Positions 43,282-53,032 of a stretch of 53,154 bases of DNA are shown here, one piece after another. The first letter of the stretch is position 1; each line of letters opens with the position of its first letter. The position numbers and the translations under genes are program-made. The notes beneath the pieces were generated by a model that ran no database searches, was not told the origin of the DNA, and was given only the letters and a program-made list of their open reading frames with translations. This DNA is from Actinacidiphila glaucinigra (GTDB lineage Bacteria > Actinomycetota > Actinomycetes > Streptomycetales > Streptomycetaceae): the NCBI RefSeq assembly GCF_900188405.1, contig NZ_FZOF01000037.1:10567-63720 (forward strand), read 5' to 3'.

Positions 43282-45266
43282 CAGTCGTCGTCCTCCCGCG
43301 CTTCGTCCTCTGTCGTGGGGTGGGTGACCGTGCCGCCGCCCGCGCGGTGCCCGACGACCCGTGCGCCGTTGCCGGGCAGGGCGGCGGGGTCGGCGGCAGG
43401 CGGCCGCGGCGGCGTGAACGGCATGGAGGGGATGGCGGGCGCGGCGAAGCGCGGCGCCGGGAACCCGTGGTGCGCGGGTGCCGGGGGCGTGACGGCGTCG
43501 AGCGCGGTGGCGCCCGCGGGCATGCCGCGGTGGGAGAGCGCGGTGGCGAGGTCGCGGTTGCGGCGGGAGTCCTCGGGTTCGAGGGCGATCGGTGATCCGC
43601 GCAGGCTGTCGGCGCCGGTACGGGGCAGGGTCAGCCGGAACTGGGAGCCGCCGCCGGGTTCGCCCCAGGCCTGGAGCCAGCCGCCGTGTAGGCGGGCGTC
43701 CTCCAGGGCGATGGACAGTCCGAGGCCGGTGCCGCCGGTGGTGCGGGCGCGGGCGGGGTCGGCGCGCCAGAAGCGGTTGAAGACGCGGGTGGCCTCGCCG
43801 GGCTTGAGGCCGACGCCGTAGTCGCGTACGGCGACGGCGACGGCGCCTCCGGCGGATGCCATGCGGACGTGGACGTCGTGGCCCTCGCCGTGTTCGACGG
43901 CGTTGACCACGAGGTTGCGCAGGACGCGTTCGACGCGGCGGGCGTCGGCCTCGACGGTGACGGGCTGCTCGTCGCCGTGGACGACGATGCGGCTGCCCTT
44001 GCGTTCCGCTATCGGCTCGGCGCCGTCGACGACGCGTCGTACGACGTCGCGCAGGTCGATGGGCTCGGCTTCGAGGGCGGCGGCGCCCGCGTCGAAGCGG
44101 CTGATCTCCAGGAGGTCGGAGAGCATCGACTCGAAGCGGTCGAGCTGGTTCTGCAGCAGTTCGGCGGAGCGGGACGTCGCGGGGTCGAAGTCCTCGCGGG
44201 CCTCGTGGATGACGTCGGCGGCCATGCGGACGGTGGTCAGCGGGGTGCGCAGCTCGTGCGAGACGTCCGAGACGAATCGGCGCTGCATCCGCGACAGGTC
44301 CTCCAGCTGCTGGATCTTGACCTGGAGGGTGTGGGCCATCTTGTTGAAGGACTCGCCGAGGCGGGCGATGTCGTCCTCGCCGGTGACCTTCATGCGTTCC
44401 TGGAGGTGTCCGGCGGCGAGGCGCTCGGAGATCCGGGCGGCCATGCGGACGGGTGTGACGACCTGGCGGACGACGAGCCAGGCGATGGCGCCGAGCAGGA
44501 CGACGACGAAGATCCCGGCGGTGGCCAGGGTGCCCTTGACCAGGCCGAGGGTCTTCTCCTCCTGGTCGAAGGGGAAGAGGTAGTACAGCTGGAAGGGCTT
44601 GCCGTTGGGGTCGCTGAGGCGCTGGCCGACGATGAGGGCGGGCTCTCCGTCGGGGACGCTGTCGCTCTTCATCGAGGTGTAGCGCTCGAAGACGTCGGAT
44701 TCCTCGTCGAGTGCCTTGCGCAGGTCCGCGGGGACGCTCTCCTCGGGCCGGACGCCGCCGGAGCCGCGGGGCGCGTGGGTGCCGGGGCTGTCGACGCCGA
44801 CGCTGGTGGGCTGCTCCTGCGCGGAGCTGAGGGCGACGACGGAGTAGACGCCCTGGCCGCTGCTGGCGAGGTTCTCGACGAGGTTGTTGAGCCAGGTGGC
44901 GGTGTCGGTCTGGCTGTGCCCGTCGGCACCGGCGTCGGTGTCGCTGTTGCCGGTGACGTTGCGGGCGTTCTCCTTGGCGACGGCGAAGCCGCCGACGGCC
45001 TGGCTCTGGGCGGTCTGCCGCTTGGCGTCGAGCAGTCCGTTCTTGACCTGCCCGATGACGACGACACCGAGGAGCAGGACGACACCGAGGGACATCAGCA
45101 GGGTGGTGGCGACCACGCGCAGCTGGATGTTGCGGCGCCAGAGCCGTACGGCGGGCTGCAGGGGCCGCCGGGCCCAGCGCACGAACGAGCGGAGCACCGG
45201 CAGCAGACCCGTCAGGGGGTCCGCGTGCCGGCTCTCCATCCGCTCACGCTCGTACGCGGTGGCCAC
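43281..45266 (-). CDS. mtrB: Sensor histidine kinase MtrB
   Basis: 661-residue membrane sensor kinase, partner of MtrA. Two membrane helices (about 51-73 and 248-267) enclose an external sensing region of about 175 residues. A HAMP linker follows (VVTPVRMAARISERLAAGHL), then the phospho-acceptor block FVSDVSHELRTPLTTVRMAA with His337, and the ATPase N box (RVLRNLVVNAVEHGEG), G1 (RDYGVGL) and G2 (TGGTGLGLSIALEDARLHGG). The last ~110 residues are Pro/Ala-rich and acidic at the end. GTG 45266 begins one base after the mtrA stop, indicating tight coupling. Confidence 0.97.
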   Translation of the reverse strand: MATAYERERMESRHADPLTGLLPVLRSFVRWARRPLQPAVRLWRRNIQLRVVATTLLMSLGVVLLLGVVVIGQVKNGLLDAKRQTAQSQAVGGFAVAKENARNVTGNSDTDAGADGHSQTDTATWLNNLVENLASSGQGVYSVVALSSAQEQPTSVGVDSPGTHAPRGSGGVRPEESVPADLRKALDEESDVFERYTSMKSDSVPDGEPALIVGQRLSDPNGKPFQLYYLFPFDQEEKTLGLVKGTLATAGIFVVVLLGAIAWLVVRQVVTPVRMAARISERLAAGHLQERMKVTGEDDIARLGESFNKMAHTLQVKIQQLEDLSRMQRRFVSDVSHELRTPLTTVRMAADVIHEAREDFDPATSRSAELLQNQLDRFESMLSDLLEISRFDAGAAALEAEPIDLRDVVRRVVDGAEPIAERKGSRIVVHGDEQPVTVEADARRVERVLRNLVVNAVEHGEGHDVHVRMASAGGAVAVAVRDYGVGLKPGEATRVFNRFWRADPARARTTGGTGLGLSIALEDARLHGGWLQAWGEPGGGSQFRLTLPRTGADSLRGSPIALEPEDSRRNRDLATALSHRGMPAGATALDAVTPPAPAHHGFPAPRFAAPAIPSMPFTPPRPPAADPAALPGNGARVVGHRAGGGTVTHPTTEDEAREDDD

Positions 45267-45267
45267 G

Positions 45268-45957
45268 TCAGCCTGGCCCGGCCTTGTAGCCGACGCCGCG
45301 GACGGTCACCACGATCTCGGGGCGCTCGGGGTCCCGCTCGACCTTGGAGCGCAGGCGCTGGACGTGCACGTTGACCAGGCGGGTGTCGGCCGCGTGCCGG
45401 TAACCCCAGACCTGCTCGAGCAGCACCTCGCGGGTGAAGACCTGCCAGGGCTTGCGGGCGAGGGCGACCAGCAGGTCGAACTCGAGGGGGGTCAGCGCGA
45501 TGGGCTGACCGTCCCGCTTGACGGAGTGGCCGGCCACGTCGATGACCAGGTCACCGATGGTGAGCTGCTCGGGGGTGGGCTCTTCGGCCCGGCGCAGCCG
45601 GGCCCGCACGCGGGCGACGAGCTCCTTGGGCTTGAACGGCTTGATGACGTAGTCGTCGGCGCCGGATTCCAGGCCCACGACGACGTCGACCGTGTCGCTC
45701 TTCGCCGTGAGCATGACGATAGGGACCCCGGACTCGGCCCGGATCTGGCGGCATACGTCGATGCCGTCCCGTCCGGGGAGCATGAGGTCAAGGAGAACCA
45801 GATCAGGCTTGGTCTCTCGGAAGGCGGCGAGGGCCTTGTCACCGTCGGCCACGAACGACGGCTCAAAACCTTCTCCGCGCAGCACGATGCCGAGCATCTC
45901 TGCCAGTGCGGTGTCGTCGTCGACGACCAGGACGCGTCCCTTCATAGCGACCATCAT
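45268..45957 (-). CDS. mtrA: Response regulator MtrA
   Basis: 229-residue OmpR-type regulator, which in Streptomyces represses development and links it to antibiotic production. Receiver domain (6-120) with GRVLVVDDD, phospho-acceptor Asp57 in LVLLDLMLPGRDG and Lys in YVIKPFKPKELV; winged-helix DNA-binding domain (about 135-225) with LTPLEFDLLVALARKPWQVF and HVQRLRSKVERDPERPEIVV. ATG 45957 is chosen because the product then begins MMVAMKGRVLVVDDD, as in Streptomyces relatives, and overlaps the mtnA stop as ATGA; the internal ATG 45945 is the alternative. The strong overlap implies co-expression with mtnA. Confidence 0.97.
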   Translation of the reverse strand: MMVAMKGRVLVVDDDTALAEMLGIVLRGEGFEPSFVADGDKALAAFRETKPDLVLLDLMLPGRDGIDVCRQIRAESGVPIVMLTAKSDTVDVVVGLESGADDYVIKPFKPKELVARVRARLRRAEEPTPEQLTIGDLVIDVAGHSVKRDGQPIALTPLEFDLLVALARKPWQVFTREVLLEQVWGYRHAADTRLVNVHVQRLRSKVERDPERPEIVVTVRGVGYKAGPG

Positions 45958-47090
45958 CCCATTACCTGATCGTGACCTGGAGCACGAGACGGGCACAAAG
46001 CTGCCAGGGCATCGGGGGTGACCGGCGAAACCACGCCGTTTTCGGTGACTATTGCCGTTATCAGAGCCGCGGGTGTGATGTCGAACGCAGGGTTGTACGC
46101 CTGGGTACCGAGCGGCGCCACAGGGTTTCCGGTCGATTCGGTCACTTCGTGCCCGGGACGCTGCTCGATCTCGATGGACGAGCCGTCGGCGGTGCCCTGG
46201 TCGACGGTGGTGGTGGGGGCGACGACGATGAAGGGCACGTTGTGGTAGCGGGCGAGCACGGCGAGCGGATAGCTGCCGACCTTGTTGGCGACGGAGCCGT
46301 CCGCGGCGATGCGGTCGGCGCCGATGATCACGGCGTGGACGTTGCCGGCGGCGAAGAGTGAGCCGGCGGCGTTGTCGGTGAGCAGGGTGTACGCCATGCC
46401 GGAACGGGCGGCCTCGTAGGCGGTGAGGCGGGCGCCCTGGAGCAGGGGGCGCGTCTCGTCGACCCACAGGCGGCGCAGCTGGCCCTGGCGGTGGGCGGCG
46501 AGGGCGACGGCGAACGCGGTGCCTTCGCCGCCGGACACGAGCGCACCGGTGTTGCAGTGGGTGAGGATCTGGTAGCCGCCGCCGGGGAGGAGCTCGGCGA
46601 GCAGCTGGAGGCCGTGCCGGGCCATGGCGGCACTGGCCTCCTTGTCCTCGGCGTGGAGGCTGCGGGCCTCGGCCAGTGCCGCCGACGCGGCGCGTTCGGG
46701 GTCGCCGCCGGCGCTGCCGGCGAGGGCGGCCCGGTAGGCGGCGAGGGCCCGCCGTACGCCGTAGGCGAGGTTGACGGCGGTGGGCCGGGCGTGGGCGAGG
46801 GATTCGGCGGCCTCGTCCACGTCGTAGCCGCGGACGGCGGCGAGCGCGACGCCGTAGGCGCCCGCTATGCCGAGCAGCGGAGCGCCGCGCACGGCGAGGC
46901 CGCGGATGGCCTCGACGAGGGCGGGGACGTCGGTGCAGACCAGCTCCACTTCCTCGCCGGGAAGCCTGGTCTGGTCGAGGAGGACGAGGACGGGGCCCTC
47001 CGGCGGCTCCTCCCAGCGCAGCGCCGGCAGGGGCTCGTCGGGATTGCCCTTGGAATCGTTGGCCAGAGTTACCACGTGCTGATCACCCAT
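45954..47090 (-). CDS. mtnA: S-methyl-5-thioribose-1-phosphate isomerase
   Basis: 378 residues. Isomerises methylthioribose-1-phosphate to methylthioribulose-1-phosphate in the methionine salvage pathway. The family block VIIGADRIAADGSVANKVGSY contains catalytic Asp259; the catalytic Cys179 is in ILTHCNTGALVSGG; RGAPLLGIAGAYGVAL near residue 69 binds substrate. ATG 47090 gives MGDQHVVTLANDSKGNPDEP; a GTG six codons in is an alternative. A 7-base inverted repeat lies 9 bases upstream of the start. The stop overlaps the mtrA start, so a metabolic enzyme heads the MtrAB-LpqB operon. Confidence 0.95.
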   Translation of the reverse strand: MGDQHVVTLANDSKGNPDEPLPALRWEEPPEGPVLVLLDQTRLPGEEVELVCTDVPALVEAIRGLAVRGAPLLGIAGAYGVALAAVRGYDVDEAAESLAHARPTAVNLAYGVRRALAAYRAALAGSAGGDPERAASAALAEARSLHAEDKEASAAMARHGLQLLAELLPGGGYQILTHCNTGALVSGGEGTAFAVALAAHRQGQLRRLWVDETRPLLQGARLTAYEAARSGMAYTLLTDNAAGSLFAAGNVHAVIIGADRIAADGSVANKVGSYPLAVLARYHNVPFIVVAPTTTVDQGTADGSSIEIEQRPGHEVTESTGNPVAPLGTQAYNPAFDITPAALITAIVTENGVVSPVTPDALAALCPSRAPGHDQVMG

Positions 47091-47099
47091 CTGCTCAGT

Positions 47100-47115
47100 C
47101 TGCCGTGAACGGCAG
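47100..47115. promoter_or_regulatory. Short inverted repeat in the mtnA leader
   Basis: CTGCCGT-GA-ACGGCAG, perfect 7-base arms, ends 9 bases from the mtnA ATG. In mRNA the hairpin would sit against the ribosome site, possibly tuning translation of the whole mtnA-mtrA-mtrB-lpqB operon; it could also be a DNA operator. Confidence 0.4.
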
Positions 47116-47234
47116 CACGTTTTGAACGGTTGCGGTACTCCGCATCCGCAGGTACAAGCCCACTGCGCCCATGGCACGATGGCCACCGTCCCGCCGTTGG
47201 ACGAGTAGGTATGCGCAGTAGCGAAGGAGCGACG

Positions 47235-48488
47235 ATGAACGACTCTCCGGGCTGGGCCTCGCCCGGATCCTCACCCTCCGGCGAACCGGGCCGCACCGAC
47301 GGTCCCGGCGCGCCGCAGGACGCTGCGCCGCAGAACTGGTCCGAGCAGCAGCCGCCCGCCGGGCAGTGGCAGGCCACCGGCGGCTGGGGCGCCCCGCCCC
47401 CGCCCACCGGCCCGGTCTGGGGCGGCCCGGCGCCCTCCGGCTGGCAGCAGCCGCACTGGGGTGCCCCGCCGTCGCCCAAGCCCGGGGTCATCCCGCTGCG
47501 GCCGCTGGGCGTGGGTGAGATCCTCGACGGCGCGGTCTCCACGATGCGCGCGCACTGGCGCACCGTGCTCACCATCTCCTTCGCGGTCTCGCTGCTGACC
47601 CAGGGCGCCATGCTGCTGGTCCAGGGGTTCATGCTCGACGACAGCGCGACGCTCAACTCCCTCGACGAAGGTGCCGCCCCCTCGTTCGACGACGTCATGA
47701 ACGCCGTCGGCGGCACGCTGGCCGCCGGGGGGCTCGCCCTCGTCATCACCCTGCTCGGGTCGGTGATCGCCACGGCGATGCTCACCATGGTCATCAGCCG
47801 GGCCGTGCTCGGCCACCGGGTGACCCTGGCCGAGGCATGGTCCGACGCCCGCCACCAGTTGCCGCGTCTGCTCGGGCTGACGCTGCTGCTCAGCCTGATC
47901 GGCGGCGGGATCATCGCCATCGGCATCGTCCCCGGCATTCTCGTGGCGGTCGGCGGCGCCACGGCCGCGGGTGCGGGCCTGGCGTTCCTCGGTGGCGCGG
48001 TCGCCCTCGGCGTGGTCGTCTGGCTGATGATCCGCCTCAGCCTCGCGTCGCCCGCCCTCATGCTGGAGAAGCAGGGCGTCCTCAAGTCCATGGCCCGCTC
48101 GGTCAAATTGGTCCGGGGCTCGTGGTGGCGCATTCTGGGCATCCAGTTGCTCACCATGATCCTCGTCTACATCGTCTCGTCGATCATCCAGATTCCCTTC
48201 GCGGTGGTGGGAATGGCCGCCGGGAACGACGGCCTGTCGGCCTTCGCCTCGGGCAACCAGGCGGGTCTCGGCTGGACGTATCTGATCGTCGTCGGAATCG
48301 GCGCCGTCATCGGATCCACCATCACCTTCCCCATCCAGGCCGGCGTTACCGCCCTGCTCTACATGGATCAGCGGATCCGCCGCGAGGCCCTGGACATCGA
48401 ACTCGCGCGGGCCGCGGGCATCCCCGGCCACTCCGACGCCCTCGGCGGGGCCGGCGCACCCGGCAACAGCTCAGCCACCGGCGGCTGA
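47235..48488 (+). CDS. Polytopic membrane protein with Pro-rich N terminus
   Basis: 417 residues. GAAGGAG ends 5 bases before ATG 47235. The first ~85 residues are Pro/Gly/Gln/Trp-rich (e.g. PPPPTGPVWGGPAPSGW) and likely disordered and cytoplasmic. From about 90 the protein has around six long hydrophobic segments (TVLTISFAVSLLTQGAMLLV, TLLLSLIGGGIIAIGIVPGI, VALGVVVWLMIRLSLASPAL, ILGIQLLTMILVYIVSSIIQ, YLIVVGIGAVIGSTITF). The block PLGVGEILDGAVSTMRAHWR is typical of actinobacterial membrane proteins related to the membrane domain of glycerophosphodiester phosphodiesterases. No catalytic residues are evident. First gene of the MoxR operon; divergent from mtnA. Confidence 0.85.
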   Translation: MNDSPGWASPGSSPSGEPGRTDGPGAPQDAAPQNWSEQQPPAGQWQATGGWGAPPPPTGPVWGGPAPSGWQQPHWGAPPSPKPGVIPLRPLGVGEILDGAVSTMRAHWRTVLTISFAVSLLTQGAMLLVQGFMLDDSATLNSLDEGAAPSFDDVMNAVGGTLAAGGLALVITLLGSVIATAMLTMVISRAVLGHRVTLAEAWSDARHQLPRLLGLTLLLSLIGGGIIAIGIVPGILVAVGGATAAGAGLAFLGGAVALGVVVWLMIRLSLASPALMLEKQGVLKSMARSVKLVRGSWWRILGIQLLTMILVYIVSSIIQIPFAVVGMAAGNDGLSAFASGNQAGLGWTYLIVVGIGAVIGSTITFPIQAGVTALLYMDQRIRREALDIELARAAGIPGHSDALGGAGAPGNSSATGG

Positions 48489-49153
48489 TGCCGGTGTCGG
48501 GGGAGGACGTGCCGGTCACCATTCCCCGCGGCCCCGCCCGCGAGGCCGCCGAGGACGAACTGTCCAAGGGGATCTACCACCGCGACGACCCGAGCCTGCT
48601 CGAACGCGCCCTGAACTGGCTCTGGGAGAAGTTCGACCACCTGATGGACACCGCCTCCGGGGCCACCCCCGGAGGCACCGCCGGCCTGGTGACGATCGTC
48701 GTCGTGGTCGTGCTGCTGGTCATCGCCCTGCGACTGCGGCTCGGCAAGCTGCGCGCCCAGCCCACCACGGGCACGGGGCTGTTCGCCGACGCCCCACGGA
48801 CCGCCGCCGAACACCGGGCCACCGCCGAGGAACACGCGCGCCACAGCCGGTGGAGCGAGGCCGTCCGGGAACGGATGCGCGCGATCGTGCGCTCCCTGGA
48901 GGAGCGGACCCTGCTCGACCCGCGCCCCGGCCGGACCGCGGACGAGGCCGCCGCCGAAGCGGGCCGCGCCCTCCCCGGCCTCGCCGCCCGCCTCGCGGAC
49001 GCCGCCCGCACCTTCGACGACGTCACCTACGGGGACCGCCCGGGCACCCCGGGGGCCTACGCAGCCCTGCGCGAACTCGACACCGAAGTACAGCGCGCCA
49101 AGCCCCGGTTGACCGAGAGCGGCACGGCCGCCCCCGGAGGTTCCCGCCCGTGA
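48488..49153 (+). CDS. DUF4129-domain membrane protein
   Basis: 221 residues; ATG shares one base with the preceding stop (TGATG). One membrane helix at about 65-85 (GLVTIVVVVVLLVIALRLRL). The N-terminal part contains LSKGIYHRDDPSLLERALNWLWEKFDHL, and the cytoplasmic C-terminal half has the DUF4129 pattern ARHSRWSEAVRERMRAIVRS, LEERTLLDPRPGRTADEAAA, AARTFDDVTYGDRPG. DUF4129 proteins regularly accompany MoxR/DUF58 operons; biochemical role unknown. Confidence 0.85.
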   Translation: MPVSGEDVPVTIPRGPAREAAEDELSKGIYHRDDPSLLERALNWLWEKFDHLMDTASGATPGGTAGLVTIVVVVVLLVIALRLRLGKLRAQPTTGTGLFADAPRTAAEHRATAEEHARHSRWSEAVRERMRAIVRSLEERTLLDPRPGRTADEAAAEAGRALPGLAARLADAARTFDDVTYGDRPGTPGAYAALRELDTEVQRAKPRLTESGTAAPGGSRP

Positions 49154-50372
49154 CCGACACCCTGTCCCCGGCGCAGGCGCCCGCCCCGGCCACGACCTCG
49201 GTCTCCCCGACCGCGGGCCAGCTGTGGACCCGCTCGCGCACCCTGCTCGCGGCTCTCCTCACCCTGATCGTCTTCGGCGTCCTCTACGCCGCCGCGCGCA
49301 CCGGTGAGAACCATGACGCACTCGACCCCCGTTCTCCCGACCCCTCCGGCAGCCGGGCCGTCGCTCAACTCCTCCACAACCAAGGTGTGACCACCACGGT
49401 CGTCACCACGACCGACGCGGCCGTGGCCGCCGCCGGCCCCGGCACCACCGTCCTCGTCACTGCGCCCGACCTGTTGACGAAGCGTCAGCAGGACGCGGTG
49501 CACCAGGCGATGGAGCGCTCAAGCGGCCGCTTCGTCCTCCTCGCCCCCGGCGAGCCCTCCATCGGGCGCCTCGCTCCGGGCGTCCACTACACGGGGCCCG
49601 TCCCCGTCCGAGTCCTCGAACCCGGGTGCGGCCTGACCGCCGCCCGCACCGCCGACTCCGCCGAGACGGGAGGTGGCAGCTACGCGACATCCGCACGGGA
49701 CGCCGACCGCTGCTACCCCGGCGCCCCGGGCGACTTCACCCTGCTGCGCCTCCCCGCAGCCAACGGCGGCGACACCGTCGTCCTCGGCACCCACACGCTT
49801 CTGCAGAACGAGAACCTCGCCGAGCAGGGCAATGCCTCGCTCGCGCTGCAGATCCTCGGCGCCCACCCGAAACTCGTCTGGTACCTCCCTTCACTCAGCG
49901 ACGCCTCCGCCTTCGGCGGCGGCCAGGAAAGCTTCCTCGACCTCATCCCGGACGGCTGGAACTGGGCAGTGCTCCAGTTGTTCATCGCCGCCGCCCTCGC
50001 GGCTCTCTGGCGCGCCCGTCGCCTCGGCCCCGTCGTCGCCGAGCGGCTGCCCGCCACCGTCCGCGCCTCCGAGGCGACCGAGGGACGCGCCCGCCTCTAC
50101 CGTCACGGCCGGGCCCGAGGCCGCGCCGCGGAGGTGTTGCGCACCGCCGCACGCGACCGACTGGCCCCGCTGCTCGGCGTCCCCCCGGCCCAGGCCCACG
50201 ACCCGGACGTCCTGCCCGCCTCGGTGGCCGCCCGGCTCGACGACCCCACCGTCGACCCGCACAGCCTGCTCCACGGTCCACCTCCCCCCGACGACGCGGC
50301 CCTGCTGCGTCTCGCCGACGACCTCGACGCACTGGAACGCCGCGTCCTTCTCAACGAGAGGAAAGCCACCCC

Positions 50373-50376
<4 letters not shown>
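49150..50376 (+). CDS. DUF4350-domain membrane protein
   Basis: 408 residues. GTG 49150 overlaps the previous stop by four bases (GTGA) with GGAGG 9 bases upstream. An N-terminal helix (about 31-47) anchors an external domain of about 220 residues (SGSRAVAQLLHNQGVTTTVV, TVLVTAPDLLTKRQQDAVHQ), with a glutamine-amidotransferase-like alpha/beta fold expected for DUF4350. A second helix follows NWAVLQLFIAAALAALWRAR (about 275-293), and a cytoplasmic tail of ~110 residues ends the protein. Typical partner of MoxR-DUF58 systems. Confidence 0.83.
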
Positions 50377-51341
<965 letters not shown>

Positions 51342-51359
51342 GACGGGCGACGACCGACC

Positions 51360-52670
51360 ATGGCACTCACCGGACGTACCGCCCTGCTGGCCGCTCTCGG
51401 CGCCCTCGCCGTCGGTCTGCTGCTCCCCGGCTGGAACGGCATCCTGCTCGTCGAAGGCATCCTTCTGTTCGGAATTCTGTGCGACCTCGCACTCGCCGCG
51501 CCAGTACGAAAGCTCCATTTCACCCGATCCGGTGAGACATCAGTTCGACTCGGGGAGACGGCGGAGGTCGTCCTCACCGTGACCAACCCCGGCCCGCGCC
51601 CGCTGCGTGCCCACCTCCGCGACGCCTGGCCCCCCAGCAGCTGGTACCCGGGTACCGAGGTCGCCGCGTCGCGTCACCGGCTGGCCATCCCGCCAGCGGA
51701 GCGCCGCCGCATGACCACCACGCTGCATCCCACCCGCCGCGGCGACCGGCACGCCGAACGCGTCACCGTCCGCTCCTACGGCCCCCTCGGCCTGGCGGCC
51801 CGGCAGGGCTCCCACCGCGTCCCCTGGACGCTCCGGGTCCTCCCGCCCTTCCACAGCCGCAAACACCTGCCATCGCGCCTGGCACGTCTCCGCGAGCTCG
51901 ACGGACGGACGTCCGTGCTCATCAGGGGCCAGGGAACCGAATTCGACTCGCTCCGCGAGTACATCCCGGGAGACGACACCCGCTCCATCGACTGGCGGGC
52001 GACCGCACGCCGGGCCACCGTCGCCGTCCGCACCTGGCGCCCCGAACGCGACCGCCACATCCTCATCGTCCTCGACACCGGCCGCACCGCCGCCGGCCGC
52101 GTCGGCGACGCACCCCGCCTCGACGCCGCCATGGACGCAGCCCTGCTGCTGGCCGTCCTCGCGGGCCGTGCGGGCGACCGCGTCGACCTCCTCGCCTACG
52201 ACCGCCGCGTACGCACCTCCGTCCAGGGCCGGTCAGCCCGCGACATGCTCCCCGCACTGGTCAACGCCATGGCTCCGCTCGAGGCCGAGCTCGTCGAGTC
52301 CGACGCCCGCGGTCTGGTCGCCACAGTCCTCCAACGGGCCACGCAGCGCTCCCTCGTCGTCCTCCTCACCGGGCTCGACGCAGCGCCGATGGAACAGGGC
52401 CTGCTTCCCGTCCTCCCCCAGCTCACCCACCGCCACGAGGTCCTCATCGCCTCTGTGGCGGATCCCCGCATCGAAGAGATGGCCAGGGGCCGCGGCAGCG
52501 TGGACGCGGTGTACGCGGCCGCGGCCGCCGAGCAGGCACGAGTTGAACGCCGCCGCGTCGCCCAGCGCCTCTCCCGGCACAACATAACCGTCGTCGATGC
52601 CCGGCCCGCCGACATCGCCCCCGCACTGGCGGATGCCTACCTCGCCCTCAAGGCCGCCGGCCGGCTGTAG
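51360..52670 (+). CDS. DUF58 (VWA-like) membrane-anchored protein
   Basis: 436 residues starting 18 bases after the MoxR stop, with GAGACGGG upstream. Two close N-terminal hydrophobic segments (about 8-25 and 28-47) anchor it. The DUF58 signature RGQGTEFDSLREYIPGDDTRSIDWRATARR is at about 198-227. The following domain resembles von Willebrand factor A, with the metal-site motif degenerated to LDTGRT in place of DxSxS. Usual partner of MoxR ATPases. A strong hairpin follows 25 bases after the stop, ending the operon. Confidence 0.92.
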   Translation: MALTGRTALLAALGALAVGLLLPGWNGILLVEGILLFGILCDLALAAPVRKLHFTRSGETSVRLGETAEVVLTVTNPGPRPLRAHLRDAWPPSSWYPGTEVAASRHRLAIPPAERRRMTTTLHPTRRGDRHAERVTVRSYGPLGLAARQGSHRVPWTLRVLPPFHSRKHLPSRLARLRELDGRTSVLIRGQGTEFDSLREYIPGDDTRSIDWRATARRATVAVRTWRPERDRHILIVLDTGRTAAGRVGDAPRLDAAMDAALLLAVLAGRAGDRVDLLAYDRRVRTSVQGRSARDMLPALVNAMAPLEAELVESDARGLVATVLQRATQRSLVVLLTGLDAAPMEQGLLPVLPQLTHRHEVLIASVADPRIEEMARGRGSVDAVYAAAAAEQARVERRRVAQRLSRHNITVVDARPADIAPALADAYLALKAAGRL

Positions 52671-52695
52671 GGAACGACGCAAGAGGATCCTGAAA

Positions 52696-52737
52696 GCACA
52701 CAGGGCGGGCAGAGGTCACTCTGCCCGCCCTGTGTGC
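52696..52737 (+). terminator. Terminator of the MoxR-DUF58 operon
   Basis: Perfect 19-base arms GCACACAGGGCGGGCAGAG (52696-52714) and CTCTGCCCGCCCTGTGTGC (52719-52737) around a GTCA loop. It also lies downstream of the rRNA terminator on the other strand and may act as a second barrier. Confidence 0.92.
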
Positions 52738-52768
52738 CTGGCGGTCAACGCATAGTGGGCCAACGCAG

Positions 52769-52808
52769 AAAAGCCTCAGCCCCCGAGTCGAAACTCAGGG
52801 GCCGAGGC
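52769..52808 (-). terminator. rRNA operon terminator (Rho-independent)
   Basis: On the minus strand a 16-base-pair stem with two G-U wobbles (arms 52808-52793 and 52788-52773) carries a TTCG tetraloop and is followed by four T (52772-52769). This is one of the few classical intrinsic terminators in the window. Confidence 0.9.
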
Positions 52809-52817
52809 TCAATATTT

Positions 52818-52936
52818 GTTCGGCGGCGTCCTACTCTCCCACAGGGTCCCCCCTGCAGTACCATCGGCGCTGAAAGGCTTAGCTTCCGGGTTCGGAATGT
52901 AACCGGGCGTTTCCCTAACGCTATGACCACCGAAAC
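52818..52936 (-). rRNA. rrf: 5S ribosomal RNA
   Basis: About 119 bases, minus strand, from GTTTCGGTGGTCATAGCG at 52936 to GGACGCCGCCGAAC at 52818. The loop sequence CCCGGTTACATTCCGAACCC and the AAGCTAAGCCTTTCAGCGCC segment are diagnostic, and the 5' and 3' ends pair (CGGTGG with the terminal CCGCCG region). Confidence 0.95.
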
Positions 52937-53032
52937 ACTATGAAACCACCGAACCGGCACCAGCCACCCCACAAACAGCAGGGGGCCGGGGTTCGTTGTT
53001 TCAGAACTACACAGTGGACGCGAGCAACCTAT
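52937..53032. other. 23S-5S spacer with partial copy of the 5S 5' end
   Basis: 96-base spacer. Minus-strand TTCGGTGGTTTCATAGT (52953-52937) closely repeats the first bases of 5S (TTTCGGTGGTCATAGC) directly beside it. The rest is GC-rich sequence expected to form the processing stem. Confidence 0.6.
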
